Assembly: GCA_035557635.1 (NCBI GenBank)
Contig: DATMDR010000001.1
Span: 1 to 15,619, forward strand
Length of the DNA: 15,619 nucleotides
Origin: VRUE01 sp035557635
GTDB lineage: Bacteria; Actinomycetota; Thermoleophilia; Solirubrobacterales; 70-9
Direction of reading: 5' to 3'
Positions within the stretch are counted from its first letter, which is position 1. The number at the start of each line of letters is the position of its first letter. The position numbers and the translations under genes were made by a program. Below are positions 1 to 6,920 of this stretch, piece by piece. The notes under the pieces were generated by a model. The model had not been told where the DNA came from and searched no databases. It saw only the letters and a list, made by a program, of their open reading frames with translations.

Positions 1-137
1 CAGTCGGGGTCGTCAACGTCACCTACATGCTCATCGAGCTCCCCGGAAGCGAGATTCAGGCAGCGGGCTCGGCCAGCGGCAAGGCAGTGGTCAAGGGCAC
101 CCTCGGCGGCGAGATCAAGATCGAGAACGAATCCTGA
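1..137 (+). CDS. C-terminal fragment of an unrecognised protein
   Basis: An open frame enters from the left edge and stops at TGA 135-137. The visible 44 residues start VGVVNVTYMLIELPG and end GEIKIENES. The pattern of alternating hydrophobic residues, glycines and small residues suggests a beta-rich C-terminus, but I do not recognise a family and assign no function. Only this tail is in the window, so size, start and domains cannot be judged. It converges on the transketolase gene, whose stop codon is only 9 nt away, and no hairpin terminator is visible between the two. That this is coding is likely but not certain: the frame is short, although nothing else explains the stretch and the stop fits neatly against the neighbouring gene. 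Confidence 0.5.
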   Translation, partial: VGVVNVTYMLIELPGSEIQAAGSASGKAVVKGTLGGEIKIENES

Positions 138-146
138 GGGAGCGCG

Positions 147-2015
147 CTAGGCGGGACTTGGGTCCAGCGCCCGCTCGACCGCAGCAACGACGTGCTGGGC
201 GTCGATTCCCGCGGCGGCGAGGAGCGACTCCGGGCTGCCGCTGGCAGGGCGCTCGGAGACCGCCAAGCGGGTCAGCGGGGTGCCCGAGCCGTTGCCGGCG
301 AGAACGCCGGCAACGGTCTCGCCGATGCCGCCCTCGTGCCAGTGGTCCTCGACCGTGACCAGCGCCTGCGTCTCAGCGGCTGCCGTGAGCAAGGCCTCGG
401 CGTCGACTGGCTTGACCGAGTAGAGGTCGATCACCCGCGCGGCGATCCCGCGCCCGGCGAGCTCGTCAGCGGCGGCGAGGCATTCGTGCAGGGTGATGCC
501 GGCGCCGATCAGCGTGACGGCGTCCTCCTCGCCGGAGCGCAGCGTGCGGCTGCCGCCGATCCGGAATTCCTCGCCGGCCTCGTAGAGGACCGGCGTCGCG
601 CCGCGCGTCGTGCGCAGATAGCTGATGCCGCGGTGCTCGCGCATCGCGTCGAGGAGCTGGACCGTCTGGTTTGCGTCGCATGGATAGAGGACGATGCTGT
701 CGAGGACGGCGCGGAAGGCGGCGATGTCCTCGAGCGCCATCTGCGAGGGGCCGTCCTCGCCGATCGAGACGCCGACGTGAGAGCCGCAGAGCTTCAGGTC
801 CGCGTCGGAGATGGCGGCCATGCGGACAAAGTCGTAGGCGCGGCTGAGGAAGGCGGCGAAGCTCGACGCGAAGGGCTTCCAGCCCCGGACCTGCAGACCG
901 ACCGCGGCGGCGACCATCTGCTGCTCGGCGATGTACATCTCGAAGAAGCGCTCGGGGTGCTTGGCCGCGAACCGTTCGGCGTAGGTCGAGTTGCCGACCT
1001 CGCCGTCGAGCGCGACGACGCGCTCGTCGATGGCGCCGAGCCAGGCGAGGGCGTCGCCGTAGGCGCCGCGCGTGGCCACCTTCTCGCCGATCTCGTACGC
1101 CGGTCGCTCAACCTCTTGCCGTGCGACCTCGAAGGACGGCGCCTCCGGGGGGGACTGCACCGCGATGCGGATCGAGCGCTCGCCGCCCAGCTCCCGCACC
1201 GCCTCCTCGGCGTCACCCAGCGGCTTGCCGTGGGCGTTTTCCTGGTCCTCGACCGCGGCGACGCCCGCGCCCTTCTTCGTCCGGGCGAAGATCGCGGCCG
1301 GCTTGTCAACTTCCAGCGCCCGCGCGTAGGCGCCGTCGACCGCCTCGACGTCGTGGCCATCGATCTCCTGCACGTCCCAGCCGCAGGCGCTCGCCCGGGC
1401 AGCGAGCGAAGCGGTATCCCATTCGTGCATCGTCGGACCGCGCTGTCCGAGCCGGTTGACGTCGACGATCGCGATCAGGTTGGCGAGCCTGGCGAAACCG
1501 GCGTGCTCGAAGGCCTCCCACATCGAGCCCTCGGCCAGCTCCGAGTCGCCACAGAGGGTCCAGACCCGGTAGTCGGCCGATTCGAGCCGCGCGCCGGCGA
1601 GGGCGATGCCGACGGCGATCGGCAACCCTTGGCCGAGCGAGCCGGTCGCCACGTCGACCCAGGGAATCTCCGGCGTCGGGTGGCCCTGCATGCGCGAGCC
1701 GAACTTGCGGAAGCTGAGCAGCTCCTCGTCGTCGATCGCGCCGACAGCCTTGTAGAGGGCGTAGAGCAGGGGCGATGCGTGGCCCTTGGAGAAGACCACG
1801 TGATCGTTGCCCGGGTCCTCAGCAGCCGAGAAGTCGTAGCGCAGGTAGCGCGCGTAGAGGACGGCCATCAGCTCGGCCGCCGACATCGAGGACGTCGGGT
1901 GGCCGGAGTTTGCCGCGGCGGCGGCGCGCACGGAGTCGATCCGGAGCTGCTGCGCCAGCTCCTGAAGCTGCTCGCTGCTCGCCGTCTGTTCGATGGTCGC
2001 CTGGTCCGGAGACAC
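147..2015 (-). CDS. tkt: Transketolase, full-length single chain
   Basis: This thiamine-diphosphate enzyme moves two-carbon ketol units between sugar phosphates in the cytosolic non-oxidative pentose phosphate pathway. The 622 residues carry both halves in one chain. The N-terminal TPP domain has conserved His in SGHPT (H39), SKGHASP (H79) and QGHPTPE (H112). The metal/TPP motif runs from GDSELAEG (about 156) to DVNRLGQ (about 185-191). The second half holds the segment MYIAEQQMVAAAVG, whose Glu fits the cofactor-activating glutamate. The NRLGQ and YIAEQ signatures resemble the human/archaeal-type enzyme more than the E. coli type, and the length matches that shorter class (about 620 residues). 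The usual GDG of the TPP motif reads GDS here. The start is GTG 2013-2015, 23 nt after the nadA stop, with no strong Shine-Dalgarno, so it is probably co-transcribed with nadA. Confidence 0.95.
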   Translation of the reverse strand: MSPDQATIEQTASSEQLQELAQQLRIDSVRAAAAANSGHPTSSMSAAELMAVLYARYLRYDFSAAEDPGNDHVVFSKGHASPLLYALYKAVGAIDDEELLSFRKFGSRMQGHPTPEIPWVDVATGSLGQGLPIAVGIALAGARLESADYRVWTLCGDSELAEGSMWEAFEHAGFARLANLIAIVDVNRLGQRGPTMHEWDTASLAARASACGWDVQEIDGHDVEAVDGAYARALEVDKPAAIFARTKKGAGVAAVEDQENAHGKPLGDAEEAVRELGGERSIRIAVQSPPEAPSFEVARQEVERPAYEIGEKVATRGAYGDALAWLGAIDERVVALDGEVGNSTYAERFAAKHPERFFEMYIAEQQMVAAAVGLQVRGWKPFASSFAAFLSRAYDFVRMAAISDADLKLCGSHVGVSIGEDGPSQMALEDIAAFRAVLDSIVLYPCDANQTVQLLDAMREHRGISYLRTTRGATPVLYEAGEEFRIGGSRTLRSGEEDAVTLIGAGITLHECLAAADELAGRGIAARVIDLYSVKPVDAEALLTAAAETQALVTVEDHWHEGGIGETVAGVLAGNGSGTPLTRLAVSERPASGSPESLLAAAGIDAQHVVAAVERALDPSPA

Positions 2016-2038
2016 TCTGGACCGGACTCTACCCCGAG

Positions 2039-3070
2039 CTAGCCGATCGCGACCATTCGCTCGATCGGCACTCGCGCCCGTGCCGCGACCTCGGCGGGGA
2101 CGCTGACCTCGAACTTCATATCGCGCAGCGAGTCGCGCAACTTCGGCAGCGTGATCATCTTCATGTACTTGCAGAAGGCCATCCGGTTGGCCTCGATCAG
2201 GTTGGCCTCCGGCGCCGCCTGCTGGAGCGGGTAGAGCATCCCGTTCTCAGTGGCGACGACGAAGCTGCCGTCGGGGTTGTCTTCGACGTGCTGCAGCATG
2301 CCCGAGGTCGAGAGCATGTGGACGCCCTCGGCCTCGATGTCGCCGGAGGCGACGTACTCCATCGCCTGGGTCGAGCAGCCGCACTCAGGGTGGATCAGGA
2401 ACTCGGCCTCGGGGTGCTCGGCGCGGGTGCGGGCAATGTCGTCGGGACGGATGCCGGCATGGACATGGCACTCGCCGTCCCAGATGTGAAAGCGGGCGCG
2501 CCGCTCGGGATCGTCGCGGAGGCCGGTCTCGCGCTCGACGAAAGCGCCCAGCCACATGTCGGGGCCGAAGAGGATCTCGGTCTCGGGCCCGTGCTCGGCC
2601 CAGATCTGCTCGACGACTTTGACCGCGTTGGAGGAGGTGCAGCAGTAGTCGGTCTCGGCCTTGACCTCGGCCGAGGTGTTGACGTACATCACCACGACCG
2701 CGCCGGAGTGCTCGGCCTTCCAGGCGCGCAGCTGGTCGGCGTCGATCGAGTCGGCGAGCGAGCAGCCGGCGTCGAGGTCGGGAATCAGCACAGTCTTCTC
2801 GGGTGAGAGGATCGAAGCCGTCTCGGCCATGAAGTGGACGCCGCAGAAGGCGATCGCGTCCGCGTCGGTGGCGGCCGCCTGGCGCGAGAGGCCGAGCGAG
2901 TCGCCCATGTGGTCGGCGACGTCCTGGATCTCGGGCAGCTGGTAGTTGTGGGCGAGGATGACGGCGTTGCGCTCGGCGGCGAGCGCGCGAACCTCCCCGC
3001 TCAGCGCGCGGATCTCCTCCTGACCGAGGTCCGGTGCGATCGTAGGTTGGATCGTGGGCAGCTCCTGCAT
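2039..3070 (-). CDS. nadA: Quinolinate synthase NadA
   Basis: NadA condenses iminoaspartate with dihydroxyacetone phosphate to quinolinate, using an oxygen-sensitive 4Fe-4S cluster. This is the second step of de novo NAD synthesis. The protein is 343 residues, usual for the family. Family landmarks are ILAHNYQLPEIQ (about 38-49), FCGVHFMAETA (75-85), CCTSSNA (143-149), WDGECHVH (197-204), HPECGC (227-232) and AFCKYMKMITL (298-308). Cys76, Cys201 and Cys300 sit where the three cluster ligands are expected; that assignment is by motif position. The frame stays open upstream to 3643, but that extension lies entirely opposite the glycosylase gene. ATG 3068-3070 is chosen because GGAGGG precedes it by 4 nt and the family's N-terminal region begins there. 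tkt follows after 23 nt. No nadB lies nearby. Confidence 0.96.
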   Translation of the reverse strand: MQELPTIQPTIAPDLGQEEIRALSGEVRALAAERNAVILAHNYQLPEIQDVADHMGDSLGLSRQAAATDADAIAFCGVHFMAETASILSPEKTVLIPDLDAGCSLADSIDADQLRAWKAEHSGAVVVMYVNTSAEVKAETDYCCTSSNAVKVVEQIWAEHGPETEILFGPDMWLGAFVERETGLRDDPERRARFHIWDGECHVHAGIRPDDIARTRAEHPEAEFLIHPECGCSTQAMEYVASGDIEAEGVHMLSTSGMLQHVEDNPDGSFVVATENGMLYPLQQAAPEANLIEANRMAFCKYMKMITLPKLRDSLRDMKFEVSVPAEVAARARVPIERMVAIG

Positions 3071-3074
3071 GGAG

Positions 3075-3080
3075 CCCTCC
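3075..3080 (-). promoter_or_regulatory. Ribosome binding site deciding the nadA start
   Basis: Read on the minus strand, GGAGGG lies 4 nt before ATG 3068-3070. It is one of the few strong Shine-Dalgarno sequences in the window. It settles the start against the much longer upstream open frame, which runs antisense through the glycosylase gene. Confidence 0.75.
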
Positions 3081-3109
3081 GTTTCCGATGTTCGCTGGCT
3101 CGGCAACGC

Positions 3110-3139
3110 CTTAAACCAGTCGAATGAATGCTGCGTCAA
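3110..3139 (-). promoter_or_regulatory. Candidate nadA-tkt promoter
   Basis: On the minus strand, TTGACG (3139-3134) is followed after 18 nt by TTTAAG (3115-3110). The -35 matches the consensus at five of six positions and the -10 at four of six. Initiation would fall near 3103, giving a leader of roughly 30 nt that contains the GGAGGG ribosome site. It lies in the 84-bp spacer shared with the divergent glycosylase gene. The call rests only on hexamer resemblance. Confidence 0.35.
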
Positions 3140-3154
3140 GTCTACCCTCTCGGC

Positions 3155-4000
3155 ATGCCCGAGCTTCCCGAGGTCGAGATAACGGCGCGCCGGCTGAATG
3201 CGGTGCTTGACAGTGCGGTGGTCGAGTCGGCCCTGGCGCCGGGCATGAACGTGATGAAGACCTTCGATCCGCCGCTCGACGCGTTGGTGGGGCGGGAGCT
3301 GTCCGGCGTCCGGCGCATCGGCAAGCTCCTCGTCGTGGAGTTCGGCGACCACGCTCTGCTGATCCACCTGATGTCGGCGGGCAGGCTGCGGGTGTTCGAC
3401 AAACGTGCCTCGCTCAAAGACCGCGCGTCGCGAGTCCTGGTCCGGCTCGAGGACGGGCGTGAGCTGCGGCTGCGCGAGCTCGGGACCAAGCAGCGCGCCT
3501 GGGCGAAGCTGCTGCCGACCGAGGCCGTCGAGGAAGACGAGGCAGTCGCGAGGCTGGGACCGGAAGCCTGGCCGGCGCCGCCGCACGAGCAGTTCGCGAA
3601 GCTGATCGACCAGCCGCGCCACCTGCACCCGCTGCTTCGCCACCAGGGCGACATCGCCGGGATCGGCCGCTCCTGGGTCGACGAGATTCTCTGGGAGGCG
3701 CGCCTCTCCCCGTTCAAGAAAGGCTCAGAGCTGGATGAGGAGGAGACCGAGCGCCTGCGGCAGGCGCTGCACGTGCTCGGCGACGCGATCGACCACTACG
3801 AGGAGACGATCGGCGAGCAGCTCCCTGAGAAGGCGCCGAAGCCGCTGCGGATCCACAAGCACGAGGGGGAGCCCTGCCCGCGCTGCGGCGCGACGATCGA
3901 GGCCGTCTTCTTCTCCGAGCACCAGACCAACTACTGCCCCGCCGAGCAGACCGGCGGCCGGGTGCTCAAGGACAGGCGGCTCTCACGCCTGCTCAAGTAG
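3155..4000 (+). CDS. Fpg/Nei-family (MutM-like) DNA glycosylase with an incomplete zinc finger
   Basis: A base-excision-repair glycosylase/AP-lyase of 281 residues. The start is ATG 3155, which gives MPELPEVE: Pro2 (nucleophile after Met removal) and Glu3 are in place, and Lys57 in VRRIGKLLVVEF matches the catalytic Lys57 of E. coli MutM. A longer frame from 3128 would bury Pro2 and is rejected. The middle region LGTKQRAW replaces the DPRRFGAW loop of E. coli MutM, so the lesion-probing residues differ. This fits a divergent actinobacterial subgroup, and substrate preference is unclear. The C-terminal zinc finger starts with CPRCG and continues to NYCPAEQTGGR. The fourth ligand, normally CPxCQ, is Glu, and the usual Arg-x-Thr before it reads HQT. 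It is divergent from nadA and overlaps nadC by 18 bp. No clear Shine-Dalgarno is present, and TACCCT at 3142-3147 could give a nearly leaderless mRNA. Confidence 0.9.
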   Translation: MPELPEVEITARRLNAVLDSAVVESALAPGMNVMKTFDPPLDALVGRELSGVRRIGKLLVVEFGDHALLIHLMSAGRLRVFDKRASLKDRASRVLVRLEDGRELRLRELGTKQRAWAKLLPTEAVEEDEAVARLGPEAWPAPPHEQFAKLIDQPRHLHPLLRHQGDIAGIGRSWVDEILWEARLSPFKKGSELDEEETERLRQALHVLGDAIDHYEETIGEQLPEKAPKPLRIHKHEGEPCPRCGATIEAVFFSEHQTNYCPAEQTGGRVLKDRRLSRLLK

Positions 4001-4828
4001 GAGGCTGAAGTCGAGGCTCGGCGCCGAGTGGGTGAGGGCGCCGACGGAGATCAGGTCGACGCCGCTCTCGGCGATCTCGCGGACGGTCTCCAGGGAGACG
4101 CCGCCCGACGCCTCCAGCGAGGGCGGCTTGGCGCCACCCGAGGTGTCGCGCAGCTCGACCGCCTTGCGCAGCTGCTCTGTGTCCATGTTGTCGAGCAGCA
4201 GCAGGTCGGCGCCGACCCCGAGCGCGTAGGCGACCTCTTCGAGGTCGCGGCACTCGACCTCGATCGCCAGCTCCGGGTGCGCACCGCGGGCCGCGTGCAC
4301 GGCCTTCGCCACCCCGCCGGCGAGGGCGATGTGGTTCTCCTTGATCAGGATCGCGTCGTAGAGGCCCATGCGGTGGTTGCGGCCGCCTCCCGCCGCCACC
4401 GCCGCCTTCTCCAGCTCGCGCAGGCCCGGCGTGGTCTTGCGCGTGTCGAGGATCTGGGCGCCGGTGCCGGTGACCGCCTCGGCGAAGCGGGCGGTCAGCG
4501 TGGCGATGCCCGAGAGGTGGCCGAGGAAATTGAGCGCGGTGCGCTCGGCCGCGAGCAACGCCCGTGCCGAGCCGCTCGCCAGGACCACATCCGCCAGCAC
4601 CTCATCGCGCCACTGGCCCTCGACCACCAGGTTGTCGACCTGCTCGACCCCGCACTGACGCATCGCCTCGGCGACCGCGGCGAAGCCAAACGCCACACCG
4701 GGTTGCTTCTGCACGATCCGCGCCCGCCCCCGCGCCTCCTCCGGCACGATCGCCTCCGAGGTCACGTCACCGTCGCCCACATCCTCAGCCAGAGCGCGGG
4801 CGACGATCTCCGTAAGCGACTCCGCCAT
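3983..4828 (-). CDS. nadC: Nicotinate-nucleotide pyrophosphorylase (carboxylating) NadC
   Basis: NadC (quinolinate phosphoribosyltransferase) converts quinolinate and PRPP to nicotinate mononucleotide, CO2 and pyrophosphate, directly downstream of NadA in de novo NAD synthesis. The 281-residue length is typical. Visible landmarks are LAEDVGDGDVTSE (13-25), AERTALNFLGHLSGIATLT (94-112), LDTRKTTPGLR (127-137), GGGRNHRMGLYDAILIKENHI (from 147) and EVECRDLEEV (190-199). The basic residues of the DTRKTTPGLR and NHRMG segments are those expected to bind the phosphates and carboxylates. LEASGGVSLETV and DLISVGALTHSAPSLDFS close the barrel. A short Gly/Pro-containing stretch near 228-236 looks slightly longer than usual. 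The start is ATG 4828 with a weak ribosome site. The gene overlaps the glycosylase tail to tail. It is not in one transcript with nadA, because the glycosylase on the opposite strand separates them. Confidence 0.96.
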   Translation of the reverse strand: MAESLTEIVARALAEDVGDGDVTSEAIVPEEARGRARIVQKQPGVAFGFAAVAEAMRQCGVEQVDNLVVEGQWRDEVLADVVLASGSARALLAAERTALNFLGHLSGIATLTARFAEAVTGTGAQILDTRKTTPGLRELEKAAVAAGGGRNHRMGLYDAILIKENHIALAGGVAKAVHAARGAHPELAIEVECRDLEEVAYALGVGADLLLLDNMDTEQLRKAVELRDTSGGAKPPSLEASGGVSLETVREIAESGVDLISVGALTHSAPSLDFSLLLEQA

Positions 4829-4849
4829 GAGGCGCAGCCTAGATCAGCT

Positions 4850-4900
4850 CGCTGACTTCGCACTTCTTCGCCGTTATGGCGAAAGAAGGCGAAGTCAGCG
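4850..4900. repeat. 51-bp near-perfect palindrome between nadC and the sigma factor gene
   Basis: CGCTGACTTCGC (4850-4861) is the exact inverse of GCGAAGTCAGCG (4889-4900). Inside, CTTC (4863-4866) pairs with GAAG (4885-4888) and TTCGCC (4867-4872) with GGCGAA (4878-4883) around a GTTAT loop. Only A4862 and A4884 are unpaired, so the stem has 22 base pairs. No T-run follows on either strand, which argues against an ordinary intrinsic terminator, and the flanking genes are divergent. It could be a REP-like extragenic palindrome or an operator. The rest of this 120-bp spacer shows nothing else clear apart from a possible -10 box next to the sigma gene. Confidence 0.8.
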
Positions 4901-4935
4901 TGGGGGTGGATCTCACGCCGGGGGTGACTGAAGCG

Positions 4936-4941
4936 TTTAAT
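4936..4941 (+). promoter_or_regulatory. Possible -10 box for a leaderless sigma-ogt transcript
   Basis: TTTAAT lies 7 nt before the GTG start of the sigma factor gene, the distance expected if transcription begins at the start codon. No Shine-Dalgarno is present, consistent with a leaderless mRNA. No convincing -35 hexamer is visible 17-18 nt upstream, so this is weak. Confidence 0.22.
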
Positions 4942-4948
4942 CCATAGC

Positions 4949-5410
4949 GTGAACGTCCTGCCCCCGTTCCAGAGCCTGCTCGACGAGCACGCGGCCGACG
5001 TGATGGCGGTGCTGCGCGGCGCGGTCGGACGCAGCGACGCCGACGACTGCTTCCAGGAGACCTTCCTGGCGGCGCTGCGCGCCTACCCGAAGCTCGGCGA
5101 CGCGAGCAACCTGCGCGGCTGGCTCCTGACCATCGCCTACCGCAAGGCGACCGACCATCACCGCGCCAACGGCCGCCGTCCGGTGCCGGTGGAGGAGATC
5201 GTCGAGGTCGCGGTCAGCGACCCCGAGCCGGACGGCGAGATCTGGGGCGCGGTCGCCACCCTGCCGCCCAAGCAGCGCGCCGCGGTCTCCCTGCGCTACG
5301 GCTGCGATCTGCCCCACGCCGAGATCGCCGCGGCGCTCGGTTGCTCACCGGAGGCGGCGCGGCGCAGCCTGCACGAGGGACTCAAGCGACTGAGAAAGGA
5401 GTTGACATGA
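4949..5410 (+). CDS. ECF-type RNA polymerase sigma factor
   Basis: A small sigma-70-family factor of 153 residues with only regions 2 and 4, the layout of extracytoplasmic-function sigma factors. Region 2 spans about residues 7-72, with the core-binding segment DADDCFQETFLAALRAY and the -10-recognition segment NLRGWLLTIAYRKATDHHR. A linker rich in Pro and acidic residues (about 76-98) precedes region 4 (about 100-152). Region 4 contains LPPKQRAAVSLRYG and the helix-turn-helix PHAEIAAALGCSPEAARRSLHEGLKRLRKEL. The start is taken as GTG 4949; there is no ribosome site, so a leaderless message is possible. It overlaps the ogt start by 4 nt (ATGA), so the two are almost certainly translated together. 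No anti-sigma gene or transmembrane regulator is adjacent. Control through the partner alkyltransferase is only an inference. Confidence 0.88.
   Translation: MNVLPPFQSLLDEHAADVMAVLRGAVGRSDADDCFQETFLAALRAYPKLGDASNLRGWLLTIAYRKATDHHRANGRRPVPVEEIVEVAVSDPEPDGEIWGAVATLPPKQRAAVSLRYGCDLPHAEIAAALGCSPEAARRSLHEGLKRLRKELT
5396..5401 (+). promoter_or_regulatory. Ribosome binding site deciding the ogt start
   Basis: AAGGAG lies 5 nt before ATG 5407, inside the last codons of the sigma gene. It selects ATG 5407 over in-frame upstream starts, which would lie within the sigma-factor region 4 coding sequence. Confidence 0.7.
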
Positions 5411-5958
5411 AGGACGCACTTGACCGCCTTGCCGATCGGGCCGACGCCGAGAACCTGCTCGACGTCGCCTACGCCACCGTCGACTCGCCCTTCGGGCAGC
5501 TGCTGCTGGCGGCGACGCCGCGCGGCCTGGTCAAGGTGAGCTTTCCCCAGTTTGGCGCCGAGGCCACCCTGGAGGAGCTGGCGACACGGATCTCCCCCCG
5601 GGTGCTGGAGGCGCCGGCCCGGCTCGACGAGGCCCGCCGCGAGCTCGACCTCTACTTCGAGGGCAAGCTCGCCGAGTTCGAGCTGCCGCTCGACTGGCAG
5701 CTCAGCGACGGCTTCCGCAAGAAAGTCCAGCAGGCGATCAATCGCATCCCCTACGGGCGGACCAGCAGCTACACCGAGGTCGCCCGCAGCGCCGGCAACG
5801 AGCGCGCGGTCCGCGCCGCCGGCACCGCCTGCGGCGCCAACCCGCTGCCGATCGTCGTCCCCTGCCACCGGGTGCTGCGCAGCGGCGGCGCCCTCGGCGG
5901 CTACGGCGGCGGCCTGCCGATGAAGGAAGCGCTGCTGAAGCTGGAGGGCGTGCTCTAG
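5407..5958 (+). CDS. ogt: Methylated-DNA--protein-cysteine S-methyltransferase
   Basis: This suicide DNA-repair protein transfers alkyl groups from O6-alkylguanine (and O4-alkylthymine) to its own cysteine. It has 183 residues. The active-site motif IVVPCHRVLRSGG places the acceptor at Cys153. The helix-turn-helix and DNA-binding part includes RKKVQQAINRIPYGRTSSYTEVA (from 104, Arg finger within), followed by RAVRAAGTACGANPLP. GALGGYGGGLPMKEALLKLEG closes the domain. The N-terminal domain starts with VAYATVDSPFGQLLLAATPRGL (about 20-41). It is preceded by about 19 charged residues (MKDALDRLADRADAENLLD) that look longer than in minimal family members. The start is fixed by AAGGAG and by the ATGA overlap with the sigma gene. 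It ends in a CTAG shared with the hydrolase gene on the other strand. Pairing with an ECF sigma factor suggests alkylation-linked regulation. Confidence 0.95.
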   Translation: MKDALDRLADRADAENLLDVAYATVDSPFGQLLLAATPRGLVKVSFPQFGAEATLEELATRISPRVLEAPARLDEARRELDLYFEGKLAEFELPLDWQLSDGFRKKVQQAINRIPYGRTSSYTEVARSAGNERAVRAAGTACGANPLPIVVPCHRVLRSGGALGGYGGGLPMKEALLKLEGVL

Positions 5959-6845
5959 CTGGATACGGCGACGGGCCCGAAGAGCTGCCGCGCCCGCTCG
6001 ACGACGATGTCGGGCTTCTCCTCGGGGACGAAGTGCCCGCAGCCCGAGAGGATCTCGACGCTCATGTCGTCGGCGTAGGGCTCGTAGCCGGCGAGGATGT
6101 CGGCCTTGATCACCGGGTCGGCCTCGCCGGCGAGGATGCGGGTGGGCACGGTGAGGCGCTGGGAACGGTAGTGGCCCTTTTTGAGACGAGGCAGCTCGCG
6201 CACCAGGAAGCTTCGGTACACGTGCGAGGAGGCGAGCGCATGGCCGCGAGACTGAAAGCTCCGCGCGTAGCAATCGAGCTCCTCCGCCGTCCAGCGCATC
6301 TCCGGGTGAGAGCCCTTTTCGATCGCCAGCCGGACGAAGGCCGGGACGTAGCGAAGGATGCCGGCGCCCAAGCCGGGACTAGCGAGGAGGAATTGGTAGG
6401 CGGTCCGGCTGAGCGCCTGCGGTGACGGCTTCGGCGGCTCGAACCAGGGGTGCACGATTCCCAGCCCGAGGTAGTGACGGAAGCGCTCGGGCGCCTTCAG
6501 GCAGAGCAGGAAGCCGGCGTAGCCGCCCCAGTCGTGTCCGATCAACTCCACCTCGTCGAGCGCCAGCTCGTCGAGCAGAGCCAGGACGTCGTCCGCGAGT
6601 TCCTGGATCTCATAGCGCCCCGGCGGCGCCTCGCTCCAGCCGAAGCCGCGCAGGTCCGGACAGATCACCCGCCGCTCGGCGGCCAGGGCCGGGATCACCT
6701 TGCGCCAAACCCACCAGTGCTGCGGCCAGCCGTGCAGGAGGACGACCGGCGGCCCCTCCCCCGCTTCGGCGACGTGCAACCGCGTTCCAGCCACCTCGAC
6801 GTAGCGGTGGCTGACGCCGTCGAGCTCTGGGGGCGCGCTGCGCAT
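5955..6845 (-). CDS. Alpha/beta hydrolase, epoxide-hydrolase-like
   Basis: A 296-residue cytoplasmic alpha/beta-hydrolase-fold protein with no signal peptide. The oxyanion-side motif HGWPQ is at 38-42. The nucleophile elbow is GHDWGG (103-108), with Asp105 rather than Ser, as in epoxide hydrolases and haloalkane dehalogenases. The acid is probably Asp243 in AGEADPVI and the base His271 in GCGHFVPEEKP. The HGWP motif and the cap-domain tyrosines near 150 and 209-210 fit soluble epoxide hydrolases better than dehalogenases, but the substrate cannot be read from sequence. The start is ATG 6845, immediately before the conserved N-terminal strand; the ribosome site is weak. It is tail to tail with ogt, sharing CTAG 5955-5958, and divergent from the secreted-protein gene. 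The 75-bp spacer to that gene shows no convincing promoter. Confidence 0.9.
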   Translation of the reverse strand: MRSAPPELDGVSHRYVEVAGTRLHVAEAGEGPPVVLLHGWPQHWWVWRKVIPALAAERRVICPDLRGFGWSEAPPGRYEIQELADDVLALLDELALDEVELIGHDWGGYAGFLLCLKAPERFRHYLGLGIVHPWFEPPKPSPQALSRTAYQFLLASPGLGAGILRYVPAFVRLAIEKGSHPEMRWTAEELDCYARSFQSRGHALASSHVYRSFLVRELPRLKKGHYRSQRLTVPTRILAGEADPVIKADILAGYEPYADDMSVEILSGCGHFVPEEKPDIVVERARQLFGPVAVSS

Positions 6846-6920
6846 GCGCTGAACCTACTGGGGAAGGCAGAGGCGCGCCCGCGCTCAAGCCTGGAGCGAT
6901 CGCGGTCGATCCCTACCCGA

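Noticed and set aside
192..2042. 616-codon open frame on the plus strand opposite transketolase
   Set aside because: It mirrors the codon pattern of tkt, has no recognisable domain, and is the usual antisense artefact of high-G+C genes.
3071..3643. N-terminal extension of the nadA frame
   Set aside because: It lies wholly opposite the glycosylase gene, and GGAGGG marks ATG 3070 as the start.
4850..4900. Intrinsic transcription terminator
   Set aside because: No T-run follows on either strand, and both neighbouring genes start rather than end here.
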